From Kribbella antibiotica (GTDB taxonomy: Bacteria; Actinomycetota; Actinomycetes; Propionibacteriales; Kribbellaceae), in assembly GCF_004349055.1 (NCBI RefSeq), contig NZ_SMKX01000013.1, positions 1-64,000 of the forward strand: DNA of 64,000 nucleotides, in the 5' to 3' direction. Below the pieces are notes generated by a model. That model made no database searches. It was given only the letters and a program-made list of their open reading frames with translations, and was not told the origin of the DNA. Made by a program: the position numbers and the translations under genes. This document shows, one piece after another, positions 1 through 7,742 of this stretch (the first letter of the stretch is position 1; each line of letters begins with the position of its first letter).

Positions 1-5
1 CCGCC

Positions 6-305
6 GCACTTTGAGTACCCACCAACCACTTCCCCGGCGCCGAAGTGATCGGTGGCTACCCAAAGACGCCCACCGCACCCAAAGGTGGGTCGGCGTGTCT
101 TTGGGCACTCACGAGCACTTTGAGAACCCACCAACCACTTTCGCGCCCGCAGAACGGTCGGTGGCTACCCAAAGACCCCCACCGCGCCCAAAGGTGCGCT
201 GCCGTGTCTTTGGGCACACGCGCGCACTTTGAGAAGCCACCAACCACTTTCCCGGGCGCGGAATGGTTGGTGGGTGCTCAAAGATCGCGCTCGTGCACAA
301 AGTCG
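6..305. repeat. Tandem 109-bp hairpin-forming repeats
   Basis: Units begin with GCACTTTGAG at 6, 115 and 224, a spacing of exactly 109 bp twice; the third copy decays after about 280. Each unit carries two potential hairpins. The first pairs CCACCAACC with a GG(A/T/C)CGGTGG-like arm, and in the third unit this becomes a perfect CCACCAACC/GGTTGGTGG pair. The second pairs CCCAAAGAC with GTCTTTGGG, perfect in units 1 and 2. The array lies directly downstream of the histidine kinase gene and may extend beyond the left edge. No protein-coding gene is supported here. Function unknown; possible structured RNA, terminator array or protein-binding repeat. Confidence 0.8.
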
Positions 306-306
306 C

Positions 307-338
307 GAGTGGGCGAGCGGGCGAGTGGGCGAGCGGGT
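307..338. repeat. 16-bp direct repeat, two copies
   Basis: GAGTGGGCGAGCGGGC is repeated head to tail at 307-322 and 323-338, the second copy differing only in its last base. It ends on the stop codon of the histidine kinase (TAA on the minus strand, 338-340), so it sits in the immediate 3' region of that gene. Confidence 0.75.
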
Positions 339-1516
339 TAGTTCGGGCTGGAGGTGGCGTTGGCGGGGACTGGGGGGAGGTCGATTTGGAAGGCGCAGCC
401 GCCGTCGATGTTGGTGACGCCGATCTGGCCGTCGTGGGACTCGACCACGCCGCGGGCGATAGCCAGCCCGAGGCCACCACCGCCTGAGACTGTTGGCTGG
501 GCTGAGACTGCGGCCGGAGTGCGTTGTTCGTCGCCGCGCCAGCCGATGTCGAAGACGCGCTCCAGGTCGTCGGCCGGGATGCCGCCGCAGCCGTCGGTTA
601 CTGCGAGGCGGACTCGGCCGTCCGGCTCGCGATCGACGACGAGCGTCACTGTCCCACCAGACGCCGTATGGCGGATCGCGTTCCCCACGAGGTTCGTCAC
701 CGCGCGGGTCAATTCGTCCGGATCTCCTTGCACAGCAAGGCGATCGGCACCTGACGGCGTCGACACCGTGAGCTCGACTCCGGACGCCCGCGCATGCTCG
801 CCGTTCTCGCCCGCCACGTCTTCGGCCAGCTCGCGCAGGCTGACCGCCGACCGTTTCCGCGGTAGCGCAGCGGCCGATAACCGCGACAGCTCGAACAGGT
901 CGTCAACGAGCCCGGTCATCCGGTCGACGGTCGAACGCATCTGCCGCAGCGACCCCGGTACGTCGTCGATCACGCCGTCCTCAAGTCCTTCCGCGACCGC
1001 CCGCAACCCGGCCAGCGGAGTCCGCAGGTCGTGCGACATGAACGCCACCAGCTCCCGCCGGCTCGCCTCGAGAGCGCGCTCTCTGGCGTGTGACGCGGCG
1101 AGCTTCGCGCGCGTCATCTCGAGCTCATCCGTCAACGCTGAAAGCTCAGCCGGTACAGCGCCACTCACGCGATCCGACGGCTCATACGTCGTACCCAACC
1201 GCCGTAACCGCTGGCCGACGTCGCGCGAACCCTTGCTGATCCAATGCCCCAGCAGCACCGACATCCCGAGCCCGAGCAGCGATGCGAACGCCAGTGTCCA
1301 GAGAACAACCCACGAGTCGTGCTCGGAGATGAACATCGCCCGCACGCTCTGCAGCACCGCCGCCAATGCCGCCGCCATCGGAGCGAGCGCGGCAACGATC
1401 ATCGTGACCCGCAGCGAACGCCGCCGGAACTGCCACAGGATCGCGCCGCCGATCACCGCCACCACCAACGTCCACAGCGTGGTCAGCGCGAGGATCGTCA
1501 TCGTGTCGCGGTTCAT
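338..1516 (-). CDS. Two-component sensor histidine kinase
   Basis: Membrane sensor kinase of 392 residues. Two hydrophobic N-terminal segments (about residues 8-30 and 37-62), and probably a third near 75-92, precede a HAMP-like linker. The H box FMSHDLRTPLAG near residue 160 holds the phospho-accepting His. The N box (NLVGNAIRHTA), G1 (DGCGGIP) and G2 (GGGGLGLAIARG) form a complete HATPase domain, so it should autophosphorylate. It overlaps the upstream response regulator by 4 bp (1513-1516), so the two are translationally coupled and almost certainly partners. The extracellular portion is short, suggesting membrane or intramembrane sensing. The signal is not identifiable from sequence. Confidence 0.93.
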   Translation of the reverse strand: MNRDTMTILALTTLWTLVVAVIGGAILWQFRRRSLRVTMIVAALAPMAAALAAVLQSVRAMFISEHDSWVVLWTLAFASLLGLGMSVLLGHWISKGSRDVGQRLRRLGTTYEPSDRVSGAVPAELSALTDELEMTRAKLAASHARERALEASRRELVAFMSHDLRTPLAGLRAVAEGLEDGVIDDVPGSLRQMRSTVDRMTGLVDDLFELSRLSAAALPRKRSAVSLRELAEDVAGENGEHARASGVELTVSTPSGADRLAVQGDPDELTRAVTNLVGNAIRHTASGGTVTLVVDREPDGRVRLAVTDGCGGIPADDLERVFDIGWRGDEQRTPAAVSAQPTVSGGGGLGLAIARGVVESHDGQIGVTNIDGGCAFQIDLPPVPANATSSPN

Positions 1517-2211
1517 TCGGACTCCCCCGCGAATCGGTAGCCCGTGCGCGGCACCGTCAGCACCAGCTGCGGATCCGACGGGTCTTCCTCGATCTTCTCC
1601 CGCAACCGCCGGACGTGAACCGTTACCGTCGACGAGTCGCCGAAGTCCCAGCCCCAGACCCGGCGCAGCAGCTCGGCCTTCGTGTAGGCCTTGCCCGGAT
1701 GCGACACCAGATACGTCAGCAGATCGAACTCGCGGTGTGTCAGAGAGAGCTCTCTCCCGTTCAGCATCGCGATCCGGGCCGCGGTGTCGATCGTGACCGG
1801 GCCGGCGCTCAGCTTGGTCGGCGTCAGGTCGAGCCCGGCCAGCCGCTCCTCGCGCCGCAGCATCGCCTGCACTCGCAGGGTCAGCTCGCGGGGGCTGAAC
1901 GGCTTGACCACGTAGTCGTCCGCGCCGAACTCGAGGCCGACCAGCCGGTCTTCCTCCTCGCCGCGGGCCGAGAGCATGATCACCGCAGCGCCGTCATCGG
2001 CCGCGCGCATCCGGCGCAGCACCTCCAGACCGGACATCCCCGGCAGCATCACGTCCAGTACGACGACCGACGGTTTCCACTGCTGCCAGACCTCGACGGC
2101 CGCGATTCCGTCCGCGACAACGCGAGCGTCGTACCCGGCCTTGGTCAGGTACGCCGAGACGACGTTGGACACGGTCGGGTCGTCATCCACCACGAGCACA
2201 CGAGTAGCCAC
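1513..2211 (-). CDS. OmpR/PhoB-family response regulator
   Basis: 232-residue DNA-binding response regulator. The N-terminal receiver domain shows the acidic pair (VDDDP) near residue 9, the phospho-acceptor Asp in LDVMLPGMSG near residue 53, and the conserved Lys in YVVKPFSPREL. The C-terminal winged helix (about residues 130-228) has the typical LTHREFDLLTYLVSHPG and VHVRRLREKIE segments. It is the first gene of a two-gene operon with the kinase, whose start overlaps its stop by 4 bp. It is divergent from the glycosyltransferase operon starting at 2336, so that operon is a reasonable target; this is inference from position only. Confidence 0.94.
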   Translation of the reverse strand: MATRVLVVDDDPTVSNVVSAYLTKAGYDARVVADGIAAVEVWQQWKPSVVVLDVMLPGMSGLEVLRRMRAADDGAAVIMLSARGEEEDRLVGLEFGADDYVVKPFSPRELTLRVQAMLRREERLAGLDLTPTKLSAGPVTIDTAARIAMLNGRELSLTHREFDLLTYLVSHPGKAYTKAELLRRVWGWDFGDSSTVTVHVRRLREKIEEDPSDPQLVLTVPRTGYRFAGESE

Positions 2212-2259
2212 AGCCGCAGCCTAGGACTTCCGGGCACCTCGGCGCTGGACCAAGGCCCC

Positions 2260-2273
2260 GAGAGAGCGCTCAC
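2260..2273. promoter_or_regulatory. LacI-operator-like GAGAGCGCTC in divergent gap
   Basis: The 2212-2335 gap between the response regulator and the GT2 gene contains GAGAGAGCGCTCAC. It keeps the GAGCGCTC core and left arm of the perfect operators at 31539 and 56318 but has a weaker right arm. It could be a binding site for a LacI-type regulator; the call is by similarity only. Confidence 0.3.
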
Positions 2274-2335
2274 CGTAAGCGACCCGTAGCCGCGGACAGC
2301 CACCTGGAAGGCCGGATCTTCCCTACGGTCGAAGG

Positions 2336-2986
2336 GTGGCTGTCGATCTCGTACTGCCCTGCCTCGACGAGGCGGCGGCGCTCCCCTGGATACTCACCCG
2401 GCTCCCGGCCGGCGTCCGAGCTGTTGTCGTGGACAACGGTTCGACCGACGGTTCGCCGGAGATCGCCGAGCAACTCGGCGCGACTGTCGTGCACTGCAAG
2501 GTCCGTGGGTACGGCGCTGCGTGTCACGCCGGGCTGGAGGCGGCCGAGGCCGACGTGGTCGCGTTCATGGACGCCGACGCGTCGCTCGATCCGCGTCAAC
2601 TGGTTCGGGTGACCGCGCCGATCCAGGCGGGGAACGCGGACCTCATGCTCTGCCGCCGGAGAGCGATCTCTCGGGGCGCCTGGCCGTGGCATCTTCGGCT
2701 GGCGAACGCGGAGCTCTCTCGGCGGATCAGGCGCCGTACCGGCGTTCTCCTGCACGATCTCGGCCCGATGCGAGCGGCTCGGCGAACGGCGTTGCTGGAT
2801 CTGGCGATCCTGGATCGGCGGTCGGGCTATCCGCTCGAGACGGTGGTCCGCGCCGCCGATGCCGGTTGGCGGATCGCCGAGGTCGACGTGGACTACCTGC
2901 CGCGCTCGGGCCGATCAAAGGTCACCGGTACGCCGCTCGGTGCCGCCCGAGCCGTGCTGGACATGTCGAAGGTGCTGAAGGCATGA
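2336..2986 (+). CDS. Family 2 glycosyltransferase
   Basis: 216-residue GT-A fold glycosyltransferase starting with GTG. It opens with VDLVLPCLDEAAALPW, typical of GT2 enzymes related to polyprenyl-phosphate sugar synthases. It has VVDNGSTDGSPEIA as the nucleotide-binding segment and FMDADASLDP as the DxD-type metal/donor motif near residue 80. There are no membrane segments, so it is a soluble cytoplasmic catalytic domain. Its TGA stop overlaps the ATG of the DUF2064-methyltransferase gene (2983-2986), making it the first gene of a coupled operon running to 6433. GT2 and DUF2064 proteins often co-occur and are named in databases as putative arsenosugar-type transferases. No arsenic methylase is visible here, so I do not adopt that function. 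Confidence 0.85.
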   Translation: MAVDLVLPCLDEAAALPWILTRLPAGVRAVVVDNGSTDGSPEIAEQLGATVVHCKVRGYGAACHAGLEAAEADVVAFMDADASLDPRQLVRVTAPIQAGNADLMLCRRRAISRGAWPWHLRLANAELSRRIRRRTGVLLHDLGPMRAARRTALLDLAILDRRSGYPLETVVRAADAGWRIAEVDVDYLPRSGRSKVTGTPLGAARAVLDMSKVLKA

Positions 2987-4239
2987 CGCAAGGCACCCTC
3001 ATCGTGATCGCGAAGGAACCGCTTCCCGGCCGGGTCAAGACTCGTCTCCAGGCCGAGTTCACCCCGGAGGAAGCGGCCGCTCTTGCTCGCGCCTCGCTCA
3101 TCGACACGCTGAACACCGTCCGGTCAGCGCCGGCATCCCGCCGAGTGGTGGTCCTCGAAGGCAATCCGGGACCGTGGCTTCCGCCCGGCTTCGAGGTGAT
3201 CCCGCAATCTGGCGGCGGGCTGGACGAACGGCTCGCGGCTGCGTTCGCGGACTCCTTCGACGGATCGCCGATGCTGCTGGTCGGCATGGACACCCCGCAG
3301 TTGCCGGCCGAGCTGCTCGGCTTCAACTGGCCCGGGTACGACGCTGTTCTCGGACTGACCGAGGACGGCGGGTACTGGTGCCTCGGCCTGCGCGAACCCG
3401 ATGCCGCCGCGCTGATCGGCGTTCCGATGTCGACCGACCACACCGGCCGCGATCAGCTGGAACGCCTGGAGAAACTCGGGAAGCGCGTTCTCGTGTTGCC
3501 GACCTTGCGGGACATGGACACGCCCTGGGACGCGGCTGCGATCGCCGCGGACTACCCGTTGCTGCGAATGTCCCGGTTGTTCCGCCGGCTGGAGCACAGC
3601 GCCCATCCGGTCTTGCTGTTCGACCAGGCTCTCGGCGGTACGGCGCAAGTGGTTGCTACCGGCATCGATGGGCGAACCGTTCCCGCACTGTCCGAGCTGG
3701 ACCGCTGGCAGTCCCCGGCCGATGAGGTCGATCGGCTCGCTCTGAGCCGCTGCGAAGGACCGGTGTTGGACATTGGCTGCGGACCGGGCCGAATCGTCAC
3801 AGCCCTTGCTGAACAAGGGATTCCCGCCCTCGGCGTCGACGTCTCACCACAGGCCGTGTCGTTGACGACCTCGCGCGGTGCGGCCGCGCTGCGGCGGCCG
3901 GTGCAGGATCGGCTGCCGGCCGAGGGACGCTGGGGCAGCGTGGTCTTGATGGACGGCAATATCGGCATCGGCGGCGATCCCGCTGATCTGCTCCGCCGCT
4001 GTGCCGAACTCGTGCGCCCGAACGGTCTCGTTCTGGTCGAGGTCGACCCTGACGACGATCTCGACGACACCGACCCGATCGTTTTGCGCAGCTCGACCGG
4101 ACGCCGCTCATTCCCGTTGCCCTGGGCAAGAGTCGGCACTCGAACCCTCCTCCGGCACGCCCGCACCACGACCCTCCACCCCACCGAGGACTGGCGCACT
4201 CCGCACCGAGCCTTCCTGACACTCCGCCGTACCGCATGA
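2983..4239 (+). CDS. DUF2064 glycosyltransferase-like / SAM methyltransferase fusion
   Basis: 418-residue two-domain protein. Residues 1-200 are a DUF2064 (TIGR04282-like) GT-A domain: IVIAKEPLPGRVKTRL at the N-terminus, GMDTPQLP in the position of the metal-binding motif, and LTEDGGYWCLGLR. Residues 215-418 form a class I SAM-dependent methyltransferase with the motif I signature VLDIGCGPGRIVTALAE and downstream LGVDVSPQAV. I chose ATG 2983 because it overlaps the preceding stop (ATGA). The next gene overlaps its stop in the same way (4236-4239). The joined domains suggest sequential glycosyl (or nucleotidyl) transfer and methylation of one small acceptor. The substrate is unknown. Confidence 0.85.
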   Translation: MTQGTLIVIAKEPLPGRVKTRLQAEFTPEEAAALARASLIDTLNTVRSAPASRRVVVLEGNPGPWLPPGFEVIPQSGGGLDERLAAAFADSFDGSPMLLVGMDTPQLPAELLGFNWPGYDAVLGLTEDGGYWCLGLREPDAAALIGVPMSTDHTGRDQLERLEKLGKRVLVLPTLRDMDTPWDAAAIAADYPLLRMSRLFRRLEHSAHPVLLFDQALGGTAQVVATGIDGRTVPALSELDRWQSPADEVDRLALSRCEGPVLDIGCGPGRIVTALAEQGIPALGVDVSPQAVSLTTSRGAAALRRPVQDRLPAEGRWGSVVLMDGNIGIGGDPADLLRRCAELVRPNGLVLVEVDPDDDLDDTDPIVLRSSTGRRSFPLPWARVGTRTLLRHARTTTLHPTEDWRTPHRAFLTLRRTA

Positions 4240-5573
4240 AGCGGGCCGTACTTGCCGGCGGAATCGCAATCGGCGTTGCTGTCCTGACGATCTGGACGCA
4301 CGCCATCAGTTGGTGGCCGAATGTGACGCTCGCACTCGGGTGTCTAGTGGTTGCCGGGGTGATCTGGCGGTTCGGACGTGGGCTCAGTGTGGTTGGCGTA
4401 GTGGCGGTCGCCGCGTTGTGTCAGCTGCCCGGACTGACGCACGCGCCGATCACCAGCACCGACGCCTACCGCTATGTCTGGGACGGCCGCGTGCAGTTGG
4501 CCGGGCACTCGCCGTACGCGCATGTGCCGTTGGATGACGCCCTGGCGGACCTGCGGGATCCTCTGCTGTTCCCGGGGCTGTCGCCGACGCAGAGATCGGG
4601 AGAGAGCGCTCCCCCGCGCGTTCCCACGGATCCCGCGGGACTCGCGGCCGTCGCCGCTGACGACCCACGGACGCTGATCAATCGGCCCCGAGTGCCGACG
4701 ATCTACCCGCCGATCGCGCAGGTCTATTTCACCCTGGTCGCCGCGGTCACGCCCTGGTCGGCCGGAACACTCGGACTGCAGATCGCCGCGGGGCTGCTCG
4801 CGGTCGCACTCACCTGGCTACTCGCCGTGAAAACGGGCGATCGACGCTGGGCAGCGTTGTGGGGTTGGTCACCGATCGTGGTTCTCGAGGCCGGAAGCGC
4901 TGCCCATGTGGACGTTTTGGGCGCGCTGCTCATCACGGCCGCCGTCATGGTCGCAGCCCGTCGCCCCAGACTCGCCGGGATCCTGCTCGGCGCTGCCGCC
5001 AGTGTGAAGCTCTTGCCGTTACTGCTGGTCCCCGCATTCCGGGTCCGGCAGTCATTCGTTGCCTTTGGCGCCTTTGTCGCGACCTACGTCCCCTACATCA
5101 TCGCCTCCGGCGCCCTGGTCCTCGGCTTCCTGCCCGGCTACCTGACCCAGGAAGGGTTCTCCGACGGCAGCACGCGGTTCGCGATTCTCTCGCTCCTGTT
5201 GCCTCCTGAGGCCCGGCAACTGGTCGCCGTGATCCTTGCGGGAGCGCTCGCCGTCGTCGCTTTCCGGCGCCGCGGCCGCGAACCGCTGGCCGTCACCTGC
5301 TGCTGGCTGTACGGCGCTGCGCTGCTGCTCGCCACTCCGACCTACCCGTGGTACGGCCTGCCGCTCATCGCATTGGCCGCGCTCTCCCGACGGCCGCAGT
5401 GGATCGCTGTGCCGCTGGCGGCGTACCTGGCCTATGCCACCCCAGGGCAGGACAGCCGGCAGGGCCTGGTCTATCTGGCCGCGACTGGCATCGTTGTCAT
5501 CGCCGCTACGCTGCGTCACCACTCGAGTGCCGATAAGCAGGTTGACGCGAGGCTGACTGCCCACCAACACTGA
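4236..5573 (+). CDS. GT87/GT-C-type integral membrane glycosyltransferase
   Basis: 445-residue polytopic membrane protein with about ten hydrophobic segments starting near residue 5. After the first helices a loop reads TSTDAYRYVWDGRVQLAGHSPYA and later INRPRVPTIYPPIAQVYF. This is the acidic, Tyr/Pro-rich extracellular loop pattern of polyprenol-phosphate-mannose-dependent (GT-C/GT87-like) transferases. It overlaps the upstream fusion gene by 4 bp and is followed 5 bp later by the ATP-grasp gene, so it belongs to the same operon. Likely role: transfer of a lipid-linked sugar on the outer face of the membrane, perhaps using the product of the upstream cytoplasmic transferases. Donor and acceptor are unknown. 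Confidence 0.75.
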   Translation: MKRAVLAGGIAIGVAVLTIWTHAISWWPNVTLALGCLVVAGVIWRFGRGLSVVGVVAVAALCQLPGLTHAPITSTDAYRYVWDGRVQLAGHSPYAHVPLDDALADLRDPLLFPGLSPTQRSGESAPPRVPTDPAGLAAVAADDPRTLINRPRVPTIYPPIAQVYFTLVAAVTPWSAGTLGLQIAAGLLAVALTWLLAVKTGDRRWAALWGWSPIVVLEAGSAAHVDVLGALLITAAVMVAARRPRLAGILLGAAASVKLLPLLLVPAFRVRQSFVAFGAFVATYVPYIIASGALVLGFLPGYLTQEGFSDGSTRFAILSLLLPPEARQLVAVILAGALAVVAFRRRGREPLAVTCCWLYGAALLLATPTYPWYGLPLIALAALSRRPQWIAVPLAAYLAYATPGQDSRQGLVYLAATGIVVIAATLRHHSSADKQVDARLTAHQH

Positions 5574-5578
5574 GCATC

Positions 5579-6433
5579 GTGACACTCAAGAAGCGCATCG
5601 CGATCGCAACCTCGGTCGACTGGCCCGAACTGCTCCCGGAGGAGCGTCCGCTGGTGGACGCCTTCGAGGCGGCCGGCCTCGACGCCGAACCCCTGATCTG
5701 GTCGGACCCATCGATCGACTGGTCGGCGTACGACGCGGTGCTGTTGCGCTCAGTGTGGGACTACTACAAGCGGCACCTCGAGTTCACCGAATGGCTCGGG
5801 CTGCTCGACAAGTCCGGCGTACTGGTCCTGAACGAGACCGACCTGATCCGCTGGAACGCCGACAAGAAGTACCTGCTCGAGCTCCGCGAGCGGGGTGTCG
5901 CGATCGTGCCGTCCCAGGTCGCGGCCGGCGCCTGTCTGCGCGAGGTCGTCGCTGGGCTCGACGGCCAGCAGATCGTCATCAAGCCGACCGTCAGCGGCTC
6001 GGCCTACAACACCGTCCGCGGGGTGGCCGGCTCGGCCGAGCTCGACCAGGCGATGACGGACCTGCCTGACGACGTCTACCTCGTGCAGCCCTTCCTGCCC
6101 GAGATCCAGACCGACGGTGAATGGTCGCTACTGTTCTTCGCCGGCGAGTTCAGCCACGCGGTGGTGAAGCGCCCGGCAGCTGGTGACTACCGGGTGCAGC
6201 AGCAGTTCGGCGGCGAGTCGACGCTCGAGGAGCCGACCCCCGCCATCCTGGAGAGCGCGAAGATCGCGCTCTCCGCCGCGAGCATCCAGCCAACCTACGC
6301 GCGCGTCGACGGCGTCGTGGTCAACGGCCGGTTCCTGCTGATGGAGCTTGAGCTGATCGAGCCCTATCTCTTCATCCCGGAACACCCGGCCGCCGCCGGC
6401 CACCTCGTCGGCGCCATCGCCGCCCGCCTCTGA
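5579..6433 (+). CDS. ATP-grasp domain protein
   Basis: 284 residues, GTG start 5 bp after the preceding stop. The layout is that of small ATP-grasp ligases of the RimK/glutathione-synthetase type: an N-terminal pre-ATP domain (AVLLRSVWDYYKR, LNETDLIRWNADKKYLL), the ATP-binding segment IVIKPTVSGSAYNTVRG near residue 135, YLVQPFLPEIQTDGEWSLLFFAG, and a metal-site segment LLMELELIEPYLF near the C-terminus. Such enzymes join a carboxylate to an amine through an acyl phosphate. It is the last gene of the 2336-6433 operon, and its stop directly abuts the stop of the convergent WhiB gene. The substrate cannot be deduced. Confidence 0.82.
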   Translation: MTLKKRIAIATSVDWPELLPEERPLVDAFEAAGLDAEPLIWSDPSIDWSAYDAVLLRSVWDYYKRHLEFTEWLGLLDKSGVLVLNETDLIRWNADKKYLLELRERGVAIVPSQVAAGACLREVVAGLDGQQIVIKPTVSGSAYNTVRGVAGSAELDQAMTDLPDDVYLVQPFLPEIQTDGEWSLLFFAGEFSHAVVKRPAAGDYRVQQQFGGESTLEEPTPAILESAKIALSAASIQPTYARVDGVVVNGRFLLMELELIEPYLFIPEHPAAAGHLVGAIAARL

Positions 6434-6694
6434 TCAGCTGGCAGCAGACTCCGGATGGCCGCGCCGGCGGCCATCCAGGAACGTGATCCCGGCCGCGGTC
6501 CCGGTGAACTTGGTCCGGCGCGCCCAGTCGTAGCAGTCGTTCAGCACCGGGCATGAGGTCAGACACAGCTCGCGTGCCTTGCGCTGCTCGAAACGGGTCG
6601 CAGTCTCGTCGTACATCCCGGCCTGCCCGCTACAGGCAGCGCGGTCCATCCAACGATCGGTCGGATCAACGATCACGGTCAGCATCGGCCTCAT
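6434..6694 (-). CDS. WhiB-family iron-sulfur regulator
   Basis: 86-residue WhiB-like protein. Four cysteines fit the Fe-S cluster pattern: one in WMDRAACSG, then C..C in ELCLTSCPVLNDCYDWA with a third following. A basic C-terminal tail (LDGRRRGHPE) replaces the usual G(V/I)WGG-type turn, reading GTAAGITFLDG. ATG 6694 is preferred over the longer open frame because the domain begins right after it; ATG 6685 is also possible. It is divergent from the dehydratase at 6799, with an operator-like palindrome in the gap. WhiB proteins act with sigma factors on developmental or redox genes. The target is unknown. Confidence 0.85.
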   Translation of the reverse strand: MRPMLTVIVDPTDRWMDRAACSGQAGMYDETATRFEQRKARELCLTSCPVLNDCYDWARRTKFTGTAAGITFLDGRRRGHPESAAS

Positions 6695-6714
6695 GACAAC
6701 GACGGTAAATCCTC

Positions 6715-6727
6715 GGGAGCGCTCTCC
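6715..6727. promoter_or_regulatory. Near-palindromic GGGAGCGCTCTCC operator-like site
   Basis: The site lies 21 bp upstream of the WhiB start, in the 6695-6798 divergent gap. It matches the GAGCGCTC core of the LacI-type operators elsewhere in the window with one arm mismatch. Bases 6745-6790 next to it are unusually AT-rich for this genome and probably hold the promoter of the dehydratase gene. Confidence 0.4.
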
Positions 6728-6798
6728 GCGGCCCGTCTCGCAGTATGGTCGTTTGTCTATCAACTTACTTCACTTTTCATCCATCGTAAGGTCGAGCT

Positions 6799-7728
6799 AT
6801 GCCCACCCTGGAAGAGATTCGCGCGGCGGCCGGCCAACTGCGGGGCCGGATTCATCGGACGCCGATGCTTGCGTCGGCGGTGCTGGACGCACAGTTCGGG
6901 GCGGAGGTGGTGCTGAAGGCCGAGCTGTTCCAGAAGACGGGGAGCTTCAAGGTTCGGGGGCTGCTGACGAAGCTGCTGACGCTGACACCGCAGGAGCGGG
7001 CGCGCGGGGTGGTGACCGTCTCGGCGGGGAACGCGGCCGGAGCGCTGGCCTGGGCAGCGCGGGATGCGGGGGTTGCGGCGACCGTCGTGATGGCGAAGAG
7101 CGCCGTACCGGCGAAGATCGAGGCTGCCCGGGCGTATGGGGCGACGGTCGAGCTGGTGGACGGGGATCTACTGGCGGCCTACGAGCGGATCCGGGGAGAG
7201 CGCGATCTCACCGGGGTTCATCCGTTCGACGACGAGCAGGTGATCACGGGGCACGGGAGTCTCGGCCTTGAGCTGCTGGAGGACCGGCCGGATCTGGAGA
7301 CCGTGCTGGTGCCGGTCGGGGGTGGCGGGTTGATCTCGGGCGTCGCCTTGGCGGTCAAGCTACTCAAGCCCGGCATCCGGGTGATCGGGATCGAGCCCGA
7401 GCAGGCGGACGTGGTGAGTCGCAGTCTCGCGGCAGGTGAACCGCAGCGGCTGCCGACCGCGCGGTCGATCGCGGACGGGCTGGCCGCGCCGATCTGCGGT
7501 ACCCGCAACTTCCCGATCATTCAGCAGTACGTCGATGACGTCGTACGGGTGAGTGAGGATGCGTTGCTGGCGGCGACACGGCTCGTCATGTCGCGCACCA
7601 AACTGGCCCTCGAGCCGGCCGCCGCGGCGCCGTTCGCGGCCTTGCTCGAAGGCAGCGTTCAGCTGGACGGCGTGACCGCTGCCGTGGTCAGCGGTGGCAA
7701 CCTGGACGTCGCCAAGCTGAACCTCTGA
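6799..7728 (+). CDS. PLP-dependent threonine/serine dehydratase-like enzyme
   Basis: 309-residue fold-type II PLP enzyme. The Schiff-base Lys is in KTGSFKVRG near residue 52. The phosphate-binding and substrate loop reads VSAGNAAGALAWAAR, where most threonine dehydratases have SSGNHAQG. The C-terminal PLP phosphate loop is VPVGGGGLISG. There is no regulatory ACT domain, so it resembles catabolic (TdcB-like) rather than biosynthetic enzymes. The expected reaction is deamination of threonine or serine to the 2-oxo acid; the altered Asn-Ala loop leaves substrate open. The gene stands alone, with AAGG upstream of ATG 6799. It is convergent with the membrane protein ending at 7743. Confidence 0.85.
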   Translation: MPTLEEIRAAAGQLRGRIHRTPMLASAVLDAQFGAEVVLKAELFQKTGSFKVRGLLTKLLTLTPQERARGVVTVSAGNAAGALAWAARDAGVAATVVMAKSAVPAKIEAARAYGATVELVDGDLLAAYERIRGERDLTGVHPFDDEQVITGHGSLGLELLEDRPDLETVLVPVGGGGLISGVALAVKLLKPGIRVIGIEPEQADVVSRSLAAGEPQRLPTARSIADGLAAPICGTRNFPIIQQYVDDVVRVSEDALLAATRLVMSRTKLALEPAAAAPFAALLEGSVQLDGVTAAVVSGGNLDVAKLNL

Positions 7729-7742
7729 CCACAGCGGCACGG

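Noticed and set aside
1-305. CRISPR array at the left end
   Set aside because: The units are 109 bp long, near-identical throughout and internally palindromic, with no short repeat/variable spacer pattern and no cas genes.
2336-4239. Arsenosugar biosynthesis pair
   Set aside because: GT2 and DUF2064 families carry such names in databases, but no arsenic methyltransferase or radical SAM partner is present in the window.
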